Origin: Paenibacillus lactis
GTDB lineage: Bacteria; Bacillota; Bacilli; Paenibacillales; Paenibacillaceae
Assembly: GCF_017873605.1 (NCBI RefSeq)
Contig: NZ_JAGGKI010000003.1
Span: 248,001-312,000 of the forward strand
DNA: 64,000 bases
Direction of reading: 5' to 3'
Part shown: one piece after another, positions 34,994-43,709 of the stretch
Layout: each line of letters begins with the position of its first letter
Position numbering within the stretch: position 1 is the first letter of the stretch
The notes under the pieces: generated by a model
Seen by the model: only the letters and a program-made list of their open reading frames with translations
What the model was told of the DNA's origin: nothing
The model's database searches: none
Made by a program: the position numbers and the translations under genes

Positions 34994-35848
34994 TTATGCG
35001 ACCAGCAGCCGGATCCAAATCTCCGACGGATCCTGAACGAACCAAGCGCCCTCCCGTTGTACAGGAGTAAAGCCTGCCTCGCGGATTCTCCCGGTTACTG
35101 CTTGAAGCTCCTCGTCGCTTGGAAGCAAGATGGTGAAGCTTTCGATACCGGCTGCACGGCGCGGCGTATTCGGAATGCCGATACCGGCCCATGTGTTTAA
35201 CCCGATATGATGATGATATCCGCCTGCGGAGATAAACAGGGCGGCTCCGCCGTAATGGGCGGTCAGCTCAAACCCAAGCGTATCGCAGTAGAACGCACGG
35301 GCCTGGTGAAGATCCGATACATGGAAATGCACATGTCCGATGACGGTGTTCTCGGGAAGTCCGTTCCATTCCTTATCCGCGGACAGAGCAAGCAATCCAT
35401 CGATATCAACCGGATCGGTTGTCATGATGTATTCCCCTTGAGCATCCCGCTTCCAGGTTTCGCGAGGCCGGTCGGCGTAGATCTCGATGCCGTTGCCATC
35501 CGGATCATTAATGTAGAGCGCTTCGCTGACCAGATGGTCCCCTTGACCGACTGAAATATGATGGGCGAGCAAATTCCGCAGCGCAAGCCCCAGACTAACC
35601 CGGTCCGGTACCAGAATGGCGAAATGGTACAACCCGGCTGTACGTGTCTTGGACTCCTCGAACCCCTCAATCTCCTCAAGCGTTAACAGGGTTTCTCTGC
35701 CGTCTGCCGTAAGCTCGGCAACTCTGCCGTGCTGTCGCAGCATTCTTAAACCTACCACTTCCGTATAAAAACGAACCGATTGCGCCAAATCGCTAATGCG
35801 CAGCGAGACGGCGCCCAGCTTCGTCGCTGGATGCAAAACAGCCGACAT
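34994..35848 (-). CDS. catE: VOC-family dioxygenase, CatE-like (catechol 2,3-dioxygenase type)
   Basis: 284 aa from the ATG at 35848, with GGAGTGAGG upstream. Two vicinal-oxygen-chelate repeats are present: LGAVSLRISDLAQSVRFYTEVVG, then IGHVHFHVSDLHQARAFYCDTLG. Possible iron ligands are His in GLYHFAIL, His in IGHVHFHV and the C-terminal Glu region. Length and motifs match Bacillus CatE, which cleaves catechol and is induced by quinone and thiol stress. The upstream promoter overlaps a palindrome, suggesting repressor control. Substrate is not proven. Confidence 0.8.
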   Translation of the reverse strand: MSAVLHPATKLGAVSLRISDLAQSVRFYTEVVGLRMLRQHGRVAELTADGRETLLTLEEIEGFEESKTRTAGLYHFAILVPDRVSLGLALRNLLAHHISVGQGDHLVSEALYINDPDGNGIEIYADRPRETWKRDAQGEYIMTTDPVDIDGLLALSADKEWNGLPENTVIGHVHFHVSDLHQARAFYCDTLGFELTAHYGGAALFISAGGYHHHIGLNTWAGIGIPNTPRRAAGIESFTILLPSDEELQAVTGRIREAGFTPVQREGAWFVQDPSEIWIRLLVA

Positions 35849-36203
35849 TCCCTCACTCCTGACTCTTCCTTTATTTAAAAAACGAAAACGTGCCCCGTGA
35901 TAAAACAAGCTCTTACCAAAACTTTCAAACGAAAGCTGCGGGCAGAATGGAACCTCATCGGTTACAGCGTGCCCTTTTTGCGAAATAATAACGAAGATCG
36001 ATGTTTATGAAGAACTATTTTTATATAATTATTATAGTTACTAAATTTTATAAAGTCAAATCATCCGTTTCCCCGAACGCCTACCCCTTATTGCCACAGC
36101 TTGCAGTCAAGCTTCGGATCGATGATACCGTATGTATGCTCCCCGTGCATGAAAGAGCATGATTCACCCAAAATGAACGCATTTATAAAACTCTCTCCAT
36201 GAC
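35849..36203. other. Intergenic region upstream of the CatE-like gene
   Basis: Contains the CatE leader and promoter (36014-36059). The rest (36060-36203) shows no ORF with a ribosome binding site. Confidence 0.4.
36014..36059 (-). promoter_or_regulatory. Promoter and overlapping operator of the CatE-like gene
   Basis: TTGACT (36054-36059), 17 bp and TATAAT (36031-36036) on the minus strand. The -10 lies within an inverted repeat with arms AACTAT and ATAGTT. The same stretch contains ATAATTATTAT (36025-36035), the core of a PerR-type box, so a PerR/Fur or a MarR/DUF24 regulator is possible. The leader is about 175 nt. Confidence 0.65.
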
Positions 36204-36250
36204 AAAAAGGAGCCTCCTTGGCAACAACGCTAAGAGAAGGCTCCTTTTCG
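36204..36250 (-). terminator. Terminator of the 54-aa membrane protein gene
   Basis: AAAAGGAGCCT / AGGCTCCTTTTT arms with a loop of about 25 nt, 14 bp past the stop on the minus strand. Confidence 0.65.
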
Positions 36251-36263
36251 GGAATCCGGGCGC

Positions 36264-36428
36264 TTAGAACATCGGGAAAACATATTTAATCAGGAAATAC
36301 AAAAATCCGAAAAAGATAATCAGATATGCCACATACTTGATTAACGTAGATGCCACCCTGCTGGAGTCATTCCTCTCCTCCACGTTACGGGTTTCGATTT
36401 CTACATCGCGATCAACGCGCCTGCTCAT
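36264..36428 (-). CDS. Small single-pass membrane protein
   Basis: 54 aa from the ATG at 36428, with GGAGG eight bases upstream (an adjacent ATG at 36431 is possible). The first 27 residues are charged (MSRRVDRDVEIETRNVEER), then one helix (KYVAYLIIFFGFLYFLIKYVF) reaches the C-terminus. It is a tail-anchored-type protein with the N-terminus probably cytoplasmic. A terminator follows. Function unknown. Confidence 0.75.
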   Translation of the reverse strand: MSRRVDRDVEIETRNVEERNDSSRVASTLIKYVAYLIIFFGFLYFLIKYVFPMF

Positions 36429-36545
36429 CATCTCCACCTCCATCCGTTCTACGCATGCGTAAGATGCTGGAATGCTCTCGAAGCTTACTACTCATTACAC
36501 GCGCGTGCACGGCTTGAACCAGGCGGCAAGGCCACCCTTATGCGT

Positions 36546-37469
36546 CTATAGAATACCGATCAAAAGAGGCAGCAAGATGAAGGACGCCAGAGTTGTCCAT
36601 AGGATGCAGCGCGATACGAGCTTTGGCGCAGCATCATATTCCTCCGCCAGAATGACGGCATTAACCGCTGCCGGCATGGCCGACAGGATGAGGATGACGG
36701 CGAACAGCGTTCCCTTGATCGACAATGCGGCCAGCAGTCCCCACGCCACAAGCGGGGCGACGAGCATCCGCATGCTCATGCCGGACCAGAATCCGATCTT
36801 CGATACCGAACGGGCTGCATCGCTGTCACGAACGCCAACCATCTGTGCCCCCAGGATCACCAGCGCCAGCGGGGCATAAGCGGCTGACAGCATCGATATT
36901 CCCGTATCCAGTCCTTGAGGAGGCTCGAATCCGGTCACGCGAATGAGCACAGCCAGCATAGCGGCATATACCGAAGGAAGCGTAAAGACGGATTTTACGG
37001 CTTTGGCTGCCGAGAAATGGGATCTCGCCGCCAAATAAACGCCTAGCGTATTCATAATGATAATCTGTACGATCACATAGACGGAGGCTTTATCAAGACC
37101 TGCCTGTCCGAAAGCGAGTAGAACGAGCGGCAGACCGTAATTCACGCTGTTGGTAAAGATCGTGGTCAGTGCAAGACCGGACCGTTCCGCCTGGGACAGA
37201 CCGAGCATTTTTCCGGCTAACGAACTGAGAAGCCACAGCACAACAACATTCAAAAGACAGAAAATGATCGTGACGTTCACTTCGCCAGAGGTTATGGAAG
37301 CATTCGCCAAGGTTTCGAAGATGAGTGCCGGACTCATGACATAGAGAGACAGGGCCGAGAGCGCCTTCGTCTCAAGACCCTTGAACCGTTTCAGAAGCGC
37401 ACCGCCGATCACGGGCAAAGAGATTGGCAGGAACACGCCGACCATCGTAGTTAAGAAAGAAGAAATCAC
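36546..37469 (-). CDS. AEC-family transporter (auxin efflux carrier type)
   Basis: 307 aa from a GTG at 37469, with AAGGGTGA upstream; a second GTG at 37478 has no good site. About ten hydrophobic segments in two halves, with the conserved start of the family (FLPISLPVIGGALLKRF), TIFTNSVNYGLPL in the middle and LILSAMPAAVNAVILAEEY near the end. It is a membrane carrier for organic anions or similar. Substrate unknown. Single gene. Confidence 0.85.
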   Translation of the reverse strand: MISSFLTTMVGVFLPISLPVIGGALLKRFKGLETKALSALSLYVMSPALIFETLANASITSGEVNVTIIFCLLNVVVLWLLSSLAGKMLGLSQAERSGLALTTIFTNSVNYGLPLVLLAFGQAGLDKASVYVIVQIIIMNTLGVYLAARSHFSAAKAVKSVFTLPSVYAAMLAVLIRVTGFEPPQGLDTGISMLSAAYAPLALVILGAQMVGVRDSDAARSVSKIGFWSGMSMRMLVAPLVAWGLLAALSIKGTLFAVILILSAMPAAVNAVILAEEYDAAPKLVSRCILWTTLASFILLPLLIGIL

Positions 37470-37605
37470 AAAGCTCACCCTTATCCAAAAACTGTCGCTG
37501 TTCCCTCCATCCTACTCCATCCTGAAGCTCACGTCCAAGACGCAATGACTATAGCTCTAATAGGCGAGCGTTATACATTTTACCCGGGGGCATCCCAATT
37601 GCCGC

Positions 37606-37890
37606 TTGAAATTGGCAATTCGTTTGGGTGATGAGCATTGGCAAGCCGAAATTATCAGTACGCTGAAGCAGATGCAGGAACCGCCGGAGATGTGCTCAGA
37701 CAAAGAGGAATATTCCGAGCAAGAGCTGTGGCAATGCATCGATCAAATCAACAACCGGATGCACCAGCTGTACGCCGAATTGAAGGCAACCCAAGATGAG
37801 AGCATGCAGCGTAAATTGCTCGACCAGATGTGGGAGCTGAAAATCGCGCGAATCGAGGTATTTCGGAAACTAAAATCGATTTATCAATAA
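37606..37890 (+). CDS. Small helical protein, start uncertain
   Basis: 94 aa when read from a TTG at 37606. The frame is open upstream to a TAG at about 37560 but contains no ATG, and no convincing ribosome binding site precedes any candidate. The C-terminal 70 residues are strongly helical and charged (DQINNRMHQLYAELKATQ, MWELKIARIEVFRKLKSI), suggesting a coiled coil. It may be a real gene with a rare start or the 3' part of a broken one. Confidence 0.45.
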   Translation: MKLAIRLGDEHWQAEIISTLKQMQEPPEMCSDKEEYSEQELWQCIDQINNRMHQLYAELKATQDESMQRKLLDQMWELKIARIEVFRKLKSIYQ

Positions 37891-37903
37891 CTGTAACGTT
37901 ACC

Positions 37904-37946
37904 TAAAAACGGCGGTGTCCTAATTCAGGACGCCGCCGTCGTTTGC
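37904..37946. terminator. Bidirectional terminator between the helical protein and a GNAT gene
   Basis: ACGGCGG-GTCCT / AGGAC-CCGCCGT arms with a 5-nt loop. The T run is better on the minus strand, where it ends the GNAT gene. Confidence 0.75.
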
Positions 37947-37960
37947 TCGAGAGGAATGCA

Positions 37961-38449
37961 TTATCTGGCTGTATTCTGCAGCGAGAGGTTGTAGCATATG
38001 AACTCGCTGTCCTCCACGTATCCGGCCGATTCATAGAGCCGTCGCGCAGCGAGGTTCCCGGGATGGGTTGACAATGTAAGCCCGGCGGCCCCTGACCGCA
38101 CAGCGTGCTCCTTGGCTTGATTAAGCAGCATCCGTCCGATCCCATGCCCCCGGAATTCCTTCGCGACATAAAGATCGTTCAAGATCCATAACCGGGACAT
38201 CGAAAGGGAAGAGAAGGACGGATACAGCTGCACAAAGCCTGCAGCTTCCCACGCGGCGTCTGCGGGCTCCTGAAATGCAGCCGCAACGAAGATGACGGAG
38301 TCCCGCAGCTCTAGCCGCTCCCCGATAAACCGGGCCGCTCCGGCCGCATCATCCGGCTTACCGTAAAACATGCGATATTGATTAAACAAAGCTGCGACAG
38401 CGTTCAAATCACAGCCGTCAGCCTGATGGATCCGAAGCTTCGATCCCAT
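37961..38449 (-). CDS. GNAT family N-acetyltransferase
   Basis: 162 aa. The acetyl-CoA core is LWILNDLYVAKEFRGHGIGRMLLNQAKEHA, with the R/Q-x-x-G-x-G/A loop as RGHGIG, and the C-terminal NLAARRLYESAGYVED. The whole family length is present. Single gene. Substrate unknown. Confidence 0.88.
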   Translation of the reverse strand: MGSKLRIHQADGCDLNAVAALFNQYRMFYGKPDDAAGAARFIGERLELRDSVIFVAAAFQEPADAAWEAAGFVQLYPSFSSLSMSRLWILNDLYVAKEFRGHGIGRMLLNQAKEHAVRSGAAGLTLSTHPGNLAARRLYESAGYVEDSEFICYNLSLQNTAR

Positions 38450-38619
38450 GAAACTTTCATTCCTTTCTTTCGCATGACGTGATAATCCCTAGTTTAGCGA
38501 AAGCTTCAGTCTTATGGGTATGGAGAGATCCGGCGAAGATTTGCATTTCGGAACAATCCTTGCCCTCTGCGCATCTCCTGCCTCCTTTTGCTGTTCCCTA
38601 ACGTTCTCTCCCACGCTGG

Positions 38620-39201
38620 TCATTGCGAGCAGTAACGCTCTCGATATTCATCCTCCAGCATGCTCATCCAGATTGAATCATGGTAGCGGTGATTGAAATA
38701 CAGCGCATCCCGCTGCACGCCTTCTCTCTTAAAGCCCACCTTCTCATAGGCTTTGATCGCCCGCCCGTTGTAATCGAACACCTGGAGCTCAATCCGGTGA
38801 AGATTCAGAATGCCGAAGCCATATTCCAGCAGCAGCTTGATCGATTCCGGTCCGTATCCCTTACCGAGATGCTGCTCCGAATCAATCGCAATCCGCAAGT
38901 TGGCATTCCGGTTAACTTGATCGATGTCCTGCAGCGCAATATCGCCGATTACCGCATCGTCATCCCGAAGCGCAATCAGAAGCAGCACGGCTGCATTGTC
39001 CCCTGATTTGGCCTCGATATACCGGCGGACCTCCTCAAGCGTGAATGCCCGCCGGGTCCCTGTCAGCCGCCTGATCTCCGGGTTGAACAGCATTTGAAAA
39101 TATCCTTCGGCATCCTCAGCCGATACGGGTCTTAGATACACCCGTTCTCCCTCCAGCAAACGTACCGGCCGAGGGTTCCATAACGTGGATGGTATGCTCA
39201 T
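38620..39201 (-). CDS. GNAT acetyltransferase, RimJ/RimL type
   Basis: 193 aa. It starts PRPVRLLEGERVYLRPVSAEDAEGYFQMLFNPEIRRLTG, the pattern of the ribosomal-protein alanine acetyltransferase group (Acetyltransf_3). The core is IAIDSEQHLGKGYGPESIKLLLEYGFGILNLHRIELQV, and the end is YEKVGFKREGVQRDALYFNHRYHDSIWMSML. AGGAGG precedes the ATG. Divergent from the MocR-like gene. Could act on a small molecule or peptide; no evidence favours a ribosomal protein. Confidence 0.88.
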   Translation of the reverse strand: MSIPSTLWNPRPVRLLEGERVYLRPVSAEDAEGYFQMLFNPEIRRLTGTRRAFTLEEVRRYIEAKSGDNAAVLLLIALRDDDAVIGDIALQDIDQVNRNANLRIAIDSEQHLGKGYGPESIKLLLEYGFGILNLHRIELQVFDYNGRAIKAYEKVGFKREGVQRDALYFNHRYHDSIWMSMLEDEYRERYCSQ

Positions 39202-39311
39202 ATTAAATGTGCCCTCCTGTTTTGTTTCCAGCTTAAATCCCTTATACTATATCAATGAATTGACCATAGCTGAATATACAGTTTTGAATCTATAAAAGGG
39301 ACAGATTTTGC

Positions 39312-40763
39312 ATGAAACAGATTCAGGTTCCGATCCACCAAACAGAGATGATGTCCGCTCTCGCGGGCTCCTCCGCGCCACTGTACGTCCAGGCGTATCA
39401 GTACATGAAGCGGGAGATTATCGCCAGCCGATGGCTCAATCAAGCCCGTCTGCCCTCCGTTCGCAAGCTGGCTGAGCTTCTTGGAATCAGCACGACGCCC
39501 GTCGAAATGGCTTACCAGCAGCTGCTCGCCGAAGGGTTTATCGTCAGCAGACCGCGAAGCGGGTATTTTGTGCAGACGCCGGACGATATCTTTCCGCTCC
39601 CGGCAGCACCGCCCCCGACGAACGGCCCGAAGCTCAAGCGACATCATCATTTTCCGTTTGATTTTCATATGTCCAAAAATGAGTATCGTCATTTTCCCGT
39701 CGCAGCCTGGAGGAAAGCATACAGCCGATGCCTGCAGGAGGAGTGCGCAGCGGAGATGCTGTTTTACGGCGATCCACAGGGAGAAGAGGGCCTTCGCCGT
39801 GAAATTGCAGCCTACGCAAAAAGCGTGCGCGGGGTTCAATGCACGCCCGAGCAGGTCATTATCGGTTCGGATCCCTATCCTCTGCTGGATATCATCTGCC
39901 GCCTGCTACGCCCATACGGGGACCGGGTCGGCGTTGAAAATCCGGGCTATCCCCAGTATCCCGAAGCGTTCAGGCAAAACGGCTTTCAGGTCATGCCGCT
40001 GGCCGTGCACGAGGACGGCATCCGCCATGAAGACCTTCAAGGGAGCGGGGTCAAGCTAGTAACGGTGTCGCCATCGCATCAGTTCCCGACCGGCGTCACC
40101 ATGCCGATCTCGCGGCGGCTGGCTCTGCTTCAATGGGCTCACGAGACCGAAGGGTTTATTATCGAGGATGACTACGACGGAGAATTCCGGTATTACGGCA
40201 GGCCCATTCCTTGCCTGCAGGGCCTCCGGTCCGACGGCCGGGTCATCTATATGAGCGGGTTCTCACAGGTTCTGTCCCCCGCGATCGGGGTCCATTATAT
40301 GATACTGCCCGCAGTCCTGCTGCCGGCATACCATCATTTGAAATTCCACTTGTTCCTGGAATGCACCGCCTCCAGACTGCAGCAGCTGGCCCTCGAACGC
40401 TTTATGAAAGAAGGCTATGTAGACCGGCATCTCCGCAAAATGAGGATGCTGCTCAGAAAGAAGCATGATCGCCTGATTGCTTCGATCCAGCGATACTTCG
40501 GAGAACGGGCCGTCATTAGCGGGAATGGAGCGGGATTTCATCTCATGCTGTCCATCACGCATCCGCTGTCCGCCCATGAGCTCGAGACCCTGGCCGAACA
40601 CGCGGGAATCCGCGTAAGCGCTGCGGATTATACGTGGCTCCCTGACACCCGTAGCTGCACGGCAACGGATCGCAGATCATTCATCGTCGGGTTCGGCGGT
40701 CTTCTGGAGGAAGAGATCGACGAAGGAATGAAGCGGCTTGCATCCTGCTGGCTGTCAACGTGA
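39312..40763 (+). CDS. MocR-type regulator (GntR HTH plus aminotransferase fold) lacking the PLP lysine
   Basis: 483 aa. A GntR winged helix (residues 22-90, LPSVRKLAELLGISTTPVEMAYQQLL) is fused to a class I aminotransferase domain (about 110-480). The fold motifs YGDPQGEEGLRREIA, ENPGYPQYPEAF and IIEDDYDGEFRYYG are kept. In family members the PLP-binding Lys lies in GTFSK; here the aligned sequence is SGFSQ, with Gln319 (40266-40268). It therefore should not form the usual Schiff base with PLP. Divergent from a GNAT gene. It could respond to another ligand. Confidence 0.88.
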   Translation: MKQIQVPIHQTEMMSALAGSSAPLYVQAYQYMKREIIASRWLNQARLPSVRKLAELLGISTTPVEMAYQQLLAEGFIVSRPRSGYFVQTPDDIFPLPAAPPPTNGPKLKRHHHFPFDFHMSKNEYRHFPVAAWRKAYSRCLQEECAAEMLFYGDPQGEEGLRREIAAYAKSVRGVQCTPEQVIIGSDPYPLLDIICRLLRPYGDRVGVENPGYPQYPEAFRQNGFQVMPLAVHEDGIRHEDLQGSGVKLVTVSPSHQFPTGVTMPISRRLALLQWAHETEGFIIEDDYDGEFRYYGRPIPCLQGLRSDGRVIYMSGFSQVLSPAIGVHYMILPAVLLPAYHHLKFHLFLECTASRLQQLALERFMKEGYVDRHLRKMRMLLRKKHDRLIASIQRYFGERAVISGNGAGFHLMLSITHPLSAHELETLAEHAGIRVSAADYTWLPDTRSCTATDRRSFIVGFGGLLEEEIDEGMKRLASCWLST

Positions 40764-40785
40764 CGAATTTCATCTACATAAAAAA

Positions 40786-40834
40786 ACAACAAAAAGGACT
40801 GCCCATGACTCGCATGGAACAGTCCTGCCGGATA
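40786..40834 (-). terminator. Terminator of the Pat-like acetyltransferase gene
   Basis: AGGACTG / CAGTCCT arms with an inner CATG/CATG stem are followed by TTTTTGTTGTTTTTTT on the minus strand. Confidence 0.65.
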
Positions 40835-40931
40835 AAGGGTTGGATCGATGATGCAGCCAGGATCGCCTGCCAGGCAGGAGCCTCACTGCATGCAAGAAGG
40901 CTTTCAATACGCCAATCCTCCGGATGCCGGC

Positions 40932-41435
40932 TTAAACCGAACGGCCCACGATGACAAGATCCCGCTTAACCCCGTCCAGCTCGGCAACGCCCGGGAGAAG
41001 CCCCCACTGTTCGAAGCCGAATTTCCGGAGCAGCTTAAGGGAGGGCTCATTGTGGCCAAATACGAATCCGACCAGATTGCTGACGCGAAGCCGCGGACAT
41101 TCCTCCAGCGCCTTGGCGATCAGGATGCTGCCCGCGCCGATCCCCCGAAACTTCTCATTCACGTAGATGCTGATTTCGGCTGTTCCGTTATAAGCAGGAC
41201 GCCCGTAAAAGGATTGAAAGCTCATCCAGGCGACGATTTCGCTTCCAAAACGCATAACCCACAGCGGACGGTGGTCCTCGCTGTGCTCTTCGAACCAGCG
41301 AATGCGGCTCTCCACCGTCACCGGCTCCAGATCGGCGGTAACCTTTCGGCTTTCGATCGTAGAATTGTAGATGTCGACAATAGCCGGCAAATCCTCCATT
41401 ACGGCATAATCGATCTGATATTGATGCGCTGTCAT
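40932..41435 (-). CDS. GNAT acetyltransferase, phosphinothricin/methionine-sulfoximine type
   Basis: 167 aa. It has the Pat/MddA pattern: [54 protein letters not shown] with the acetyl-CoA loop RGIGAG, and the ending [24 protein letters not shown]. Such enzymes acetylate phosphinothricin-like or methionine sulfoximine and sulfone substrates. Single gene with its own terminator. Confidence 0.88.
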   Translation of the reverse strand: MTAHQYQIDYAVMEDLPAIVDIYNSTIESRKVTADLEPVTVESRIRWFEEHSEDHRPLWVMRFGSEIVAWMSFQSFYGRPAYNGTAEISIYVNEKFRGIGAGSILIAKALEECPRLRVSNLVGFVFGHNEPSLKLLRKFGFEQWGLLPGVAELDGVKRDLVIVGRSV

Positions 41436-41547
41436 GTGCTACCTCCGAGTCGATGAATGTTGAATGTCAGATTGTGATGACGATGACTGCTATGAGGTCT
41501 ATTGTACAGGAGGAAGCGGGATTACGCCTTATTTTTCTGATCAGGGA

Positions 41548-42090
41548 TTAATTTACAAATGTGTTGCGCACCCGCTCGGACCGGATGAAATACGGAATCC
41601 AGATGCAGGCATAAATCATGGAGCGGACAATTTGGGTTGCAGATTGCCCGTCGTCGGTCTCGGCCAGCAGTTCGATTTGACTGGCAACGGCGAAGTCTGC
41701 AATGCCGAACAAAAGGCTGGCGATAATATAGCCGATCATCAATTTCGGGAATGCCCTTTTCTTGCCGTACATCAGGAACAATGCAATAATGAGGCCAATC
41801 ACAAATAAAACATTCATTACCGTCTCGAACAGAATTAGCGGGGCCAGCATGGCGTCATAATAAGGAGATGACGGATCTGTGAGCACATCCCATACTTCGG
41901 ACTCATAAAGCGGCAGCACATTCGTAATGAGCAGGGCGGTAATCGTAATCAATGAAAAATAAATGGAGATCTGAACGAGGACCAGCCAGCCCCCAAGCCC
42001 TTCAACCGGTGGTTTCAGCGAATAGCTCTTCTGCTTCCCCGGCTCATGCGGCGGCATCTGCCCGTTCTCTTGAAACGGATTCGGATCCAT
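41548..42090 (-). CDS. DUF2569 domain membrane protein
   Basis: 180 aa. The N-terminus is hydrophilic and Pro-rich (MDPNPFQENGQMPPHEPG), then the DUF2569 signature PPVEGLGGWLVLVQISIYF starts the first of four hydrophobic helices (about 33-58, 83-107, 118-136, 155-170). Function unknown. Single gene. Confidence 0.85.
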   Translation of the reverse strand: MDPNPFQENGQMPPHEPGKQKSYSLKPPVEGLGGWLVLVQISIYFSLITITALLITNVLPLYESEVWDVLTDPSSPYYDAMLAPLILFETVMNVLFVIGLIIALFLMYGKKRAFPKLMIGYIIASLLFGIADFAVASQIELLAETDDGQSATQIVRSMIYACIWIPYFIRSERVRNTFVN

Positions 42091-42249
42091 GAATAAGTAC
42101 TCCTTCCAGCATTATGTAATTTCTAACTATGGATCATTATATAGAAAGGACTAGCTCTCATAAAGGGAAACTTTACTTCGGCAGCCGAACGATATACCCT
42201 TACATTAGTAGCTATACGACCGTTGTTACCATGAAAGGAATGAACCCTG

Positions 42250-43338
42250 ATGAATGAACGTTTAAACACGCTGCTCCAATCCATGAATTCGCACGGCTGG
42301 GATCATGCGCTGATCACGGATCCCAAGCATGTCTATTACTTGACCGGATTTGCCAGCGATCCCCATGAGCGTTTTCTCGGCCTGCTCCTCTCATCCGGGA
42401 GCGAGCCGGTTCTGATCGTTCCCGCCCTGGATGCCGCCGCTGCCGAAGCTGCATCGTCCGTCAAGAACATCGTGACGCATCAGGATACCGATAATCCGTA
42501 TGCTGTGCTACAGCGCTCCCTTCGCGGCTCTGCCGGCACGGTGGCTGTGGAGAAGGAGCAATTGACCGTCTCCCGCTTCGAGCAGCTGCAGCAGCATGTG
42601 GACGCCTCAGCCTTCAAGGATGCCGGTCCCGTTCTTCGCGAGCTGCGGGTGCGGAAATCGCCGGAAGAGGTATCGCTGATCAAGCATGCCGTCAAGCTGG
42701 TGGAAGATGTGCTGCGGCAAGGCTTGAAAAAGGCAAGCATCGGCGTTAGCGAACTGGAGCTTGTGGCTGAGCTGGAATATTTGATGAAGAAGCTCGGAGC
42801 CGATGCCCCTTCGTTCGCGACGATGGTGCTGTCCGGGCCAAATACGGCCCTTCCTCACGGCGTGCCGGGGGGCAGACGGATCGAAGCGGGAGATCTGCTT
42901 ATGTTCGACCTGGGCGTATATGCTGGCGGCTATGCATCGGATATTACCCGCACCTTTGCTGTCGGCGACTTGAAGCCGGATGCCGTTCGCATCTACGATA
43001 CCGTTCTGGCCGCGAATCAAGCCGCTATTCAGGCGGTGAAGCCCGGTGTTACATACGGATCGATCGACCGGGCGGCAAGAGCCGTCATTGAGCATGCGGG
43101 TTACGGACCCGCCTTCGTTCATCGCCTTGGTCACGGCCTCGGGATGGACGTCCATGAATACCCGTCCGTGCATGGGCTGAATGAGGATGTGCTGCAGGCC
43201 GGCGCTGTGTTTACCATCGAGCCCGGCGTATATGTACAAGATGTTGGCGGCGTACGCATCGAGGACGATGTGCTCGTTACCGAGACCGGCATCGAGGTGC
43301 TGACATCATTTCCGAAGGAGCTGACCGTCATCGGTTAA
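42250..43338 (+). CDS. Xaa-Pro aminopeptidase / dipeptidase (M24)
   Basis: 362 aa. The N-terminal creatinase-like domain (residues 1-130) is followed by a pita-bread metallopeptidase. Metal ligands are visible: Asp in LMFDLGVYAGGYASD and ITRTF region, His in HRLGHGLGMDVHEYPSV, Glu in FTIEPGVYV and Glu in GGVRIEDDVLV. It removes N-terminal residues next to proline from peptides in the cytoplasm. AAAGGAA precedes the ATG. A strong terminator follows. Confidence 0.92.
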   Translation: MNERLNTLLQSMNSHGWDHALITDPKHVYYLTGFASDPHERFLGLLLSSGSEPVLIVPALDAAAAEAASSVKNIVTHQDTDNPYAVLQRSLRGSAGTVAVEKEQLTVSRFEQLQQHVDASAFKDAGPVLRELRVRKSPEEVSLIKHAVKLVEDVLRQGLKKASIGVSELELVAELEYLMKKLGADAPSFATMVLSGPNTALPHGVPGGRRIEAGDLLMFDLGVYAGGYASDITRTFAVGDLKPDAVRIYDTVLAANQAAIQAVKPGVTYGSIDRAARAVIEHAGYGPAFVHRLGHGLGMDVHEYPSVHGLNEDVLQAGAVFTIEPGVYVQDVGGVRIEDDVLVTETGIEVLTSFPKELTVIG

Positions 43339-43390
43339 TCCAGGTCCGCTCCTTAGCCAAGCAATTGAACGAATAGCCGTTCATACGACA

Positions 43391-43441
43391 AAAGGGCCAC
43401 CCGGCAAGGCGTTATGTTCGCCTTGCCGGGTGGCCTTCTTT
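43391..43441 (+). terminator. Terminator of the Xaa-Pro peptidase gene
   Basis: AGGGCCACCCGGCAAGGCG / CGCCTTGCCGGGTGGCCTT, a stem of about 18 bp, followed by TTCTTT. Confidence 0.85.
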
Positions 43442-43513
43442 AACTTTGGATACCGCTCTAGCTTCCATTGGGTACAACTAACTGGCATTCTTTCATGGCT
43501 TCCATTGGGCCAT

Positions 43514-43645
43514 GCTACATTAGGTGCACCGAACACACGGCTATATTGGGATGAACCGAATTCACGGCCACATTTAGGTGCACCGAACTCACAGCTACTT
43601 TGGGATGCACCGATTCACGGTTACATTGGGTGCAGTGTGCACACA
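43514..43645. repeat. Degenerate 26-27 bp tandem repeat, five copies
   Basis: Five back-to-back units of the form gctacattaggtgcaccga(a)cacacg start at 43514, 43540, 43567, 43594 and 43620. They differ at several positions and the last decays. The unit length is not a fixed multiple of three. Confidence 0.8.
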
Positions 43646-43709
43646 ACTCCCCACTATACACGATGCAGGGGCCGGGGCGCCCCAGGATGGTTGTTGAATC
43701 CCCGAGCGT

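Larger units (their letters stand above)
43339..43709. other. Intergenic region with terminator and minisatellite
   Basis: Contains the peptidase terminator (43391-43441), two copies of gcttccattggg (near 43459 and 43497) and a 27-bp minisatellite (43514-43645). The converging tcyP gene starts at 43710. No gene is supported. Confidence 0.5.

Noticed and set aside
43514-43645. Possible CRISPR array in the 27-bp repeats
   Set aside because: Units are directly adjacent with no spacers, and they diverge from each other.
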